Source: Dugong dugon (taxonomy: Eukaryota > Chordata > Mammalia > Sirenia > Dugongidae). From it: DNA of 64,000 bases. A model generated the notes under the pieces. It did not search any database, had not been told where the DNA came from, and saw nothing but the letters and a program-made list of their open reading frames with translations. Both the position numbers and the translations under genes were made by a program. Numbering within the stretch: the first letter of the stretch is position 1; every line of letters starts with the position of its first letter. The DNA is taken from the NCBI GenBank assembly GCA_030035585.1, contig CM057473.1, positions 11,706,501 through 11,770,500 on the forward strand. The letters are read 5' to 3'. Shown here in pieces: positions 56,698 through 64,000 of this stretch.

Positions 56698-57535
56698 CTG
56701 TTAAATTATTTTCATTCATTCATTCATCCATCCATTTTTTTAGCAAATTTATTGAGTACTTACCTTGTGCCAGGCTTTATTCAAAGTAGTTGCTATTCAT
56801 CTGTGTATGGAATTAAAAACAAATAAACAAACAAAACAATCCTACTTTTGTGACGCTTTTATTGTATCAGAGGAAGGGAGGCATTCAATAATTAACATAA
56901 AAATGAGTAAATTTTACTGAGTACTGTGGAAAACGTAGCAGGACAAGTAAGGTTAGTGTGAGAGTGGGGATGTAGGATGCAGAAATTTTAAAATAGAAAG
57001 CTCAGGGTGGAATGCATTGAGAAGCTGACTTTTGAACAAGTCATCTGAAGTGAAGGACTTAACAACGTGGACATATGGTAAAAGAGTGCTCTATCCAGAA
57101 AAAGAGTCACTGTGGTGGCCTTAGGGCAGAACCATACCTGGTGTGTGCCGGGAACAACAGAGAGGCCAGTGTGGCTTGTGCAGAGTAGAAATGGGGTCAT
57201 GGTAAGTAGGATGTAGGCTTAGAGAGGAGATGCAAAGCCAGATTGTGTAGGGCCTGGTGGGCCATGGTAGAACGTGCTTCCTCCTAGTGAAATGAGAAAC
57301 TACTGCAGCTTTCCAGGTGGAGAGGCACATGATCTGACTTAAGTTTTAAAAAGATCGCTCGGGCTGCTATAAGAAGCAGGGATACCAGTTAAGAGTCTAC
57401 AGTAGCAATCCAGATGAGAGGAACGTGGCTTGGGATAGAAGTGGAATACAGAAGGCTGACTCAATTCTGGGTCTACTTCGAAGTTAAAGCCAACAAGATG
57501 TACTGATTCATTGGATACAGGGCTAGCGAGAAAAA
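56698..57535 (-). mobile_element. L2-like ancient LINE, longest copy
   Basis: catt(catt)n at the left edge, aaatttattgagtacttacc, aggccagtgtggcttgtgca, tgtagggcctggtgggccat, gatctgacttaagttttaaa, gactcaattctgggtctac. This is the standard antisense order of a very common old mammalian LINE. My L2 label is from memory; an L1M label is possible. Confidence 0.55.
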
Positions 57536-58937
57536 AGAGTAAACAAGATGAATCATGAATTTTTGGAACAGAATTTGTCTCCCGTAGAACCTTTATTTAT
57601 ATGATTGTTCTTTAATACTTCTTTTAAAACTACTGCTATGCAGAGACAAATGTATTCACTTTTTTCCCACAAATCACCCCTTTGCAATGAGAGAATGCAA
57701 GGATATTTATTTAAATTTGAAGCAATCTTCAGTACTAATATTCTTTTCTTACACATCAACTTATCTGCAGACAGGATCTTCTGTCAGTTCACATAAGACA
57801 GAGTATTCAATACAAGTAGGTAATTCTCACTGTTTTATTTCTGTTAGATATTTATGATAATATGTATAAAGTTCTCAATATAAAAATGAATTGAGTTGGC
57901 TATAGCCCTTATGACAGAGGAAACTTTTGGCTGAGAAGACAATCAGCAGGTAGTTATACCTGCATTTCTATTTACAAAATGGCATGTATGGGTTTTTAGG
58001 TGGGAAATACGAAAATACAAAATAGTATGATAGTTTAGATTTCTATTAGTATCTTTACTTTGGTTTCAAATAAAATTATCATTTTGTCATTATTAGAAGA
58101 AATTAAGATGTATCTTTAAAAATAAACTTTTACTTATAAATAGTTCTTCAGTCATTTTTCCATATGAACAAAGTGACTTTGGATGTAAAATCTTAAAAAT
58201 ATAGAATGGACAAATATTAGAATCACCACTTTACATTTGGGTAGTAAGTGAGTTGTCTCTGGAGACTATAAATCCATCTCTCCTAATATAAGTTTTAGTA
58301 GATCATGCTATAGTTTCAATAACAACTTAAAAAAATAATGATTTTGACAATTTTTGAAACATATTAAATACAATCCACTGCTCAAGGGACTTACATATAT
58401 AAAAACAGAGTAGCCTAATTTTCTTTGAGGCTCATTCCTTTATAAAGAAACTTTGAAGATATGGTTTATGAGATATGTACGTTGAGATATAGGGGTTTGG
58501 TTATTTTTTTAAATCATAGTTGTTTTTTATAACTTTTAGTTAGTTTTTATTAATTTATATACGTATTCATCGCTATGGGAAGACACTGGTTTCTGCTCTT
58601 TGGGACTCTGGTATTTGAGAGAGAAGTATAAAAGTAATAACAAATCTAAACCTCAACTGTTGGATACCCCCTGCATTTTGCAGAAATATTTCAATTTGCA
58701 AAGAAGAAAGCTACCTAAAACTGACTTACACTAATATAAAATATTTTTTAAAGGAACAATAATGAATTCATAGACTCATTCAGACCTAGGGATAAAGGTC
58801 CCTTCACCCATGACTGGTATACAGGCAAGAATCAAAATTTTGGTGTTACAGCTCAGACTGATTTCACTGTGTAGATTTCACTCTCAGATAGACTTCTCCA
58901 GAGTGGAGGAAAATCCAGTCATTCCTTCTGTTTGGCT
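57536..58937. other. Unassigned AT-rich DNA
   Basis: No gene or repeat recognised. Confidence 0.45.
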
Positions 58938-59118
58938 GAAGTCTCTGGGTAGTGTGAACAGTTAATGCACTCAGCTGCTAACTGAAAGGTTGGTAGTTCG
59001 AGTTCACCCAGAAGAAGAAAGGCCTGATGAAACCCTATGAAACACGGTTTTACTCTGATACACATGGGGTCGCCATGAGTTAGAATCAACTCAGTGAGAA
59101 CTGGGTACCAGTTTTGCT
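58938..59118 (+). mobile_element. AfroSINE type 2
   Basis: gtctctgggtagtgtgaaca, ggtagttcgagttcaccc, gaagaaaggcctgatg, cacatggggtcgccatgagt. Part of the body is deleted after gcctgatga. Confidence 0.9.
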
Positions 59119-59496
59119 ACCCCATCGGGTAGAGCACATATCCTGTGATAATACTCGAAAAGTCACAGGGACAGTGCTTATTGAGGAAGCCTAGATGCGT
59201 GGTACCGAGAAAGATTGTGCCAGATCATCAGCCCAACACACCCGAACCAAACAGAATGAGGAAGATGTGGTTTCTTGGAGAAAAACCAAGGCTCTTTGCG
59301 GAAGAAAGGAGTATTGGAAATTTTTAGGCAGAAACAACAAACAATACGTGACAAGGACTGAGTTACTTGGTCTGTCTATGTTGTTTCATTTAAGTTTCAG
59401 AAACATACCAGATCCTTTGTTTACCATCTTTACTCTGATAGGAAACTTAGCCAAATTAAATAACTTGTCCCAATTCAGCCAGCTAAGCATGTTTAT
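59119..59496. other. Unassigned DNA
   Basis: No gene recognised. Two overlapping plus frames (59145-59327, 59195-59527) show no domain. Confidence 0.4.
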
Positions 59497-59860
59497 TTAT
59501 TTATTTTTTTTACTGTGCTTTAGGTGAAAGTTTACTGGTCAAGTTAATTTCTCATACAGAAATTTATACACATATTGTTTTGTGACATTAGTTGCAATCC
59601 CCGCAATGTGACAGCCCACTCCCCCTTTCCATCGTGGGTTCCCTGTGTCCATTCAGCCAGTTCCTGTCCCTTTCTGCCTTCTCATCCTGCCTCCGGATAG
59701 GAGCCACGCATTTGGTCTCGGGTACCTGATTCAACTAAGAAGCACGCTCTTCACGTGTACTGTTTTTTGTTTTATAGTCCTGTCCAATCTTGGTGTGAAG
59801 ACTGGGCTTTGGGAATGGCTTTAGTTCCGGGTTAACAGAGCATTCAGGGGCTGTAGCTGG
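59497..59860 (-). mobile_element. L1-like 3' untranslated fragment
   Basis: T-rich left edge, actgtgctttaggtgaaagt, gtgacattagttgcaatcc, tttatagtcctgtccaatct, gctttagttccgggttaac. Collinear with 31034-31330 and in the same orientation, but shorter. Confidence 0.75.
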
Positions 59861-60275
59861 CTAAGCAGTTTTTAATGTAGGATTCAAACCTTGCTTTCCT
59901 TCCACAGCACCACACTACCTCTATTAAAATCAGAGCCGAAATAACTGATGGGTCAGCAGGGAAGCTTACTTAGAACCGAATCCTAAACAACACTGTAATA
60001 GCATAGGCCTGAATTTCAGTTATGGTGCCATGACTCTGAGGATTCTATGTATGGCTCCTTATGTAACTGATTAAATAGAACTGTTCACATTCTTTCAACA
60101 CGCTACAAAAAGGTTTGAATAGAAACAAACAGAAATGAAAATTGCTTTTCATCTCAGTTGATCAGTTTCTCCTGAATTATTTTTCCAATGTACATATGTA
60201 AGTAATAGGTTGCTTCCATGGTCCAAAGCATCAAACACAAGCTGTTAAATGACATTTTGCAATCAAGTCTTAATA

Positions 60276-60335
60276 ATAACAATATTTATTAATCACTAAT
60301 AATATGTCACTTATTGCTGTAAGCATTTTTGCATA
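60276..60335 (-). mobile_element. MIR, left piece
   Basis: aacaatatttattaatcact, then atgtcacttattgctgtaag: the antisense MIR start. Continues at 60737 after the RTE derivative. Confidence 0.65.
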
Positions 60336-60736
60336 TTGTTGCTGTTATGAACTACTATTGAGTCAGCACCTAATCATGGAGACCCCATGTGCAATAGAAC
60401 AAAACATTTCCCAGTCCTGTGCCATCTTCCTAATCACTGATGTGCTTGAACTCATTGTTGTGGCAACTATTTCTTTTGAGTACCTTCCAACCCAGAGGGC
60501 TCATCTCCCAGCACTATATCGGAAAATATTCTGTTGTGATTCTTTGGGTTTTTATTGGCTAATTTACAAAAGTAGATTGCCAGGCCTTTCTTCCTCATCT
60601 GTCTTAGTCTGGAACCTTTGCTGAAACCTGTCGACTCTGGGTGATCCTGCTGATATTTGAACTAGTGGTGGCATAGCTTTCTGTATCATAGCAACATGCA
60701 AAAGCCATCACAGTCTGACAAAGTGACAGAGGGGTG
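60336..60736 (-). mobile_element. RTE LINE, internally deleted derivative, inside a MIR
   Basis: Antisense. The RTE 3' end (tgttgctgttatgaactact, gagaccccatgtgcaatag, gaactcattgttgtgg) passes at about 60468-60481 directly to the RTE 5' UTR (taccttccaacccagagggc, cttagtctggaacctttgct, gtgatcctgctgatatttg). All coding sequence is missing. The junction matches that of the plus copy at 4085-4480. Confidence 0.86.
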
Positions 60737-60872
60737 ACAGTTTATACAGATTAACTCTCTTAATTCCTACAGCAATTCTATGGGATGTCTATTAATATCA
60801 TCCCTATTGTATAGATTATACTACTGGGACGAATTGCCCAAGATTACTGAGTTAGCAAGCGTTAGAGCCAGT
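60737..60872 (-). mobile_element. MIR, right piece
   Basis: tttatacagattaactctct, taattcctacagcaattcta, tgcccaagattactgagtta, gcaagcgttagagccagtgg: clear antisense MIR. Confidence 0.8.
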
Positions 60873-61652
60873 GGTGTCTATCAGGAAAAGAGTGATTTAT
60901 TTTGTTGCCTTAAATTTAATATGCTTTCAACTTAATTATGTGGTTTTAAAAATCTCAGCAACAAGATATTACCTGTCAAGGTAAACTATAGTGTTACGTT
61001 CTGTAAAAGCTGTTAAACTTATTCAAAGTAATTTCAAATTTAATGTGATGTGAACATTTATAGAAAGAAGTTTTCTCTTGTACCAAATATCTATTTTTAA
61101 TCATTAATTTAAACGAGAACATAATTACTAGCCTGTGCAGGTTTCCATGTATCTCTGTCCAGGCCTGACATAAAACTTTAATAACACGCAGCTTTTAACT
61201 GGGTTAAGGACTTTCCTCGGGCTTTTCACTGAGCTGCTTTCAATTACTATGCGCTTGCTTTCTGTTGAAATCTATTGCCCAAAGGGATAGTCATTCTAAA
61301 TATGATACTTTCTTTTCTTACATCTTGTTATTTAAGCTATGTTAATCACTTTTCTCTGTTTATTGTATTTTCTCTTTACATTTGAGACCCAGTTAATACT
61401 TCGCTTTTATCTTGTTTCAAAAACTCTACGAAAATAATCCAAGCTTAGTGCCCTTTAATAGGATATATTTCATATGCTTTATGCTTGAAAACCTGGCCTG
61501 TCTTTTCATCCTGCCCTACAAACACCTGGTCAAGTCAGTGCTGTTATTTCACATCTTAGACTACCATCTTTCAATCTCCAGATAACAGCAAATTTAAACA
61601 AAATATAAACAATTATAATAGATCAAGGAGTCAGTGTGTTGAAAACCTCACT
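60873..61652. other. Unassigned AT-rich DNA
   Basis: No gene or repeat recognised. Confidence 0.4.
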
Positions 61653-61985
61653 GTGTATCACTGTGGATGCAAATCAGAATACAAACACATTGTTGTGTTT
61701 GTGTCTGGAGTAGCAGGCCTTGAGTTTCAGGACAGAAAAGATGAGACACAACTGAGACTTCAGATCTCTTGGTTGGAAGCCTTCCTGCAGCTGTCTTGGC
61801 GTCACCTGAAGGTAGAGCGTGAAGCCTGGATCTTGAGAAAGTTAAGCAAGAAATCCTGTGCCAAGGAGAGGCTGGTGCACGTGCTGTGCTGCTTCCTGGA
61901 ATGTTGGAGCGAGGCAGAACCGAGAGCTGCAGGGTCTTGGCTAAACCACCCGCCAATCCGGGAACTGGTCAAAATGTTTGCGTAA
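61653..61985 (+). other. GC-richer open frame of unknown nature
   Basis: 110 codons open from a GTG, with no ATG at the start. The peptide (for example ISWLEAFLQLSWRHLKVER, then CWSEAEPRAAGSWLNHPPI) fits no family I know. The minus strand is also open over much of the same stretch, which suggests a base-composition effect. It is about 50% GC in an AT-rich setting. It could be an LTR or processed-copy remnant. Confidence 0.2.
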
Positions 61986-62119
61986 AGAACTTTCTGAATA
62001 TATATGCATTTATACATGTACATACTGTTGTATATATATGCACATGCACAAAGGATACAAGGCTATGTTCAGATAGAATGAATAGAAAATTTTTGAGTTT
62101 CAGTATATACACATACCTG

Positions 62120-62216
62120 TTACCTGTTACCATCCGGTTGATTCCGACTCATAGTGACCTTATAAGACAGAGTAGAACTGCTCCATAGGGTTTCAAAGGA
62201 GAGGCTGGTGGATTCA
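62120..62216 (-). mobile_element. AfroSINE, short form, head missing
   Basis: Antisense: gttaccatccggttgattcc, gacagagtagaactgctcc, gagaggctggtggattca. The tRNA-like head is absent, so it is 5'-truncated. Confidence 0.92.
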
Positions 62217-62404
62217 GTATAGTGAGTATAATTATACTTCCAGAGATTGCCAACAATAAGTACAATATCAAAGAGATTAAAAAAATCAGAACTGAGACAT
62301 AAAATTGATGTTTAATAGAGCATTTGGTTTTAGACCTCCAAAATCAGGAGAATATCAAAATGATTCATTCATTCCCCTTCCTGCTCAGAAAAGGGTTTAA
62401 AGGA

Positions 62405-64000
62405 ATCTTGTTGTTGTTGTTGTTAGGTGCCTTCGAGCTGGTTCCAGCTCATAGTGACCCCATATACAACAGAAGGAAACACTGGCTCAGTCCTGCACCA
62501 TCCTCACAATCATTGCTATGTTTAAGCCTGTTGTTGGAGCTACTGTGTCAATCCATCTCGTTGAGGGTCTTCCCCTCTTTTGCTGACTCTCTACTTTACC
62601 AGGCATAATGTCCTCCTCCAGGGACTAATTCCTCCTGATAATATGCCCAAAGTACATGAGAGGAAGTCTTGCCATCTTTTCTTCCAAAGAGCAGTCTGGC
62701 TGTACTTCTTCCAAGACAGATTTGTTAGTTCCTCTGGCAGTGCATGGTATATTCAATATTCTTTGCCCACACTGTAATTCAAAGGTATCAGTTCTTCTTC
62801 AGTCTTCCTTATTCACTGTCCAGCTTCTGCATGCATATGAGGTGATTGCACCTTAGTCCTCAAAGTGACATCTTGATTTTTTTTAACACTTTAAAGAGGT
62901 CTTTTGCAGCAGACTTGCCCAATGCACTACATCCTTTGATTTCTTGACTGGGCTGTTTCTATGGATGTTGATAATGGATCCAAGTAAAATGAAATCTTTG
63001 ACAACTTCAATATTTTCTCCATTGATCATGATGTTGCTTATTCGTCCATTTGTGAGGATTTTTGTTTCCTTTATATTGAGGTGTAATCCATACTGAAGGC
63101 TATTGTCTTTAATCTTCATTAGTAAGTGCTTCAAGTCCTCTTCACTTTCAGCTTCGTTCAATATTTTGCCCATAGAATCCTTCAATATTGCATCTCGAGC
63201 CTTGAATTTTTTCTTCAGTTCTTTCAACCTGAGAAATGCCAGGAGTGTTTTTTCTTTTGGGATTTCTAACTCCAGGTCTTTGCATATTTTATTATAATAC
63301 TTTGTCTTCTCGAGCTGCCCTTCGAAATCTTCTGTTCAGCGCTTATACTTTATCATTTCTTCCATTTGCTTTAGCAGCTCTACGTTAAACAGCAAATTTC
63401 AGAGTCTCTTCTGACATCAATTTTGTCTTTTCTTTCTTTCCTGTCTTTTTAAGACCTTTTGCTTTCTTCACGTATGCGTACTTGATGTCATCCCACAACT
63501 CATCTGGTCTCCAGTCATTATTGTTCAGTGGGTCAAATCTGTTCTTGAGATGGTCTCTAAATTCAGGTGGGATATACTCAAAGTTGTACTTTGGCTCTTG
63601 TGGGCTTGTTCTAATTTTCTTCAGTTTCAACTTGAACTTGCATATGAGCAATTGATGGTCTGTTCCTCAGTTGGCCCCTGGCCTTGTTCTGACTGATGAT
63701 ATTGAGCTTTTCCATCGTCTCTTTCCACAAGAAGCAGTTGATTTGATTCCTGGGTATTCCATCTGGCAAGGTCCACGTGTATGTATACTGGTCATTTATG
63801 TTGATGAAGAAAGGTATTTGCAATGCAGAAGTTGCTGGTCTTGCAAAATTCTATCATGCAATCTCTGGCATAGTTTCTATCACCGAGGCCATATCTTCCA
63901 ACTACTAATCCTTCTTCGTTTCTGACTTTCACATTCCAATTGCCAGTAATTATCAATGCATCTTGATTGCACGTTTGAACAATGTCAGATTCCAGAAGTT
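62405..64000 (-). mobile_element. RTE/BovB-clade LINE with internal deletion, runs off the window
   Basis: Antisense from the tail (ttgttgttgttgttaggtgc) to the C-terminal region. At about 63150-63155 it jumps from the codons after the YADD box to the linker (cttcactttcagc followed by ttcgttcaatattttgccc). It then continues through the linker and endonuclease region to the window edge. Confidence 0.92.
62883..63925 (-). pseudogene. RTE ORF remnant with reverse transcriptase core deleted in frame
   Basis: The frame 63227-62883 (114 codons) reads from the linker (MKELKKKFKARDAILKDSM, then GKILN) directly into AESEEDLKHLLMKIKDNSL, which normally follows the YADD box. The palm with its catalytic aspartates is therefore missing, yet the frame stays open. 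Upstream remnants are at 63651-63385 (YIPPEFRDHLKNRFDPLNN, WRPDELWDDIKYA) and 63823-63611 (late endonuclease part). Other frame breaks exist, so no protein is expected. Confidence 0.87.

Noticed and set aside
1-64000. CRISPR arrays, operons, bacterial or phage genes
   Set aside because: No spaced direct repeats, no dense open frames; the repeat content is plainly mammalian.

Overview
This is AT-rich mammalian non-coding DNA made mostly of interspersed repeats. I found no bacterial-type genes, no complete protein-coding gene and no RNA gene. The diagnostic signal is a dense set of about 37 tRNA-derived SINEs whose 3' tails (consensus close to ctatgagtcggaatcgactc) are shared with about 12 fragments of an RTE/BovB-clade LINE. 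That pairing is the AfroSINE plus afrotherian RTE combination. Both the long SINE form and the form lacking an internal block of about 45 bp are present. As I recall, the short form is characteristic of paenungulates, so I infer an elephant, sirenian or hyrax, most likely an elephant. No database was searched.

Layout. 1-12 kb: AfroSINEs, an internally deleted RTE copy (about 4.1 kb), a palindromic TA-flanked DNA-transposon relic (6.2 kb), a MaLR-type LTR (8.0 kb). 12-25 kb: RTE 3' fragments on both strands, a MER5A relic split by a SINE (13.3 kb), an MLT1-type LTR (19 kb), a second kind of internally deleted RTE (24 kb) and SINE clusters. 26.8-28.5 kb: the 5' half of an RTE with decayed endonuclease reading frames. 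30.2-31.9 kb: the most complex stretch, holding a SINE with a tRNA-Gly-like head, two SINEs inserted at the same target, and inside the second one both the second copy of the palindromic element and an L1-like 3' fragment. 34-41 kb: SINEs, one possible but unproven terminal exon at 36.7 kb, microsatellites. 41.8 kb: a clean solo LTR with a perfect 5-bp target duplication. 43.0-44.4 kb: an RTE 3' half with a recognisable YADD reverse transcriptase box. 44.4-47.3 kb: the largest block in which I recognise no repeat. 48-64 kb: more AfroSINEs, L2-like relics, a second RTE 3' half (55.2 kb), an RTE deletion derivative inside a MIR (60.3 kb), and an RTE copy running off the window end with its reverse transcriptase core removed in frame.

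How the parts relate. The RTE reading frames are the only recognisable protein-coding remains; all are broken. The SINEs carry pol III A and B boxes and RTE-like tails, so the RTE machinery presumably mobilised them. One SINE class also carries a body segment resembling the RTE 5' UTR, which links SINEs, short RTE derivatives and the autonomous LINE into one system of parasites. Insertion order can be read directly at several nested sites through target-site duplications.
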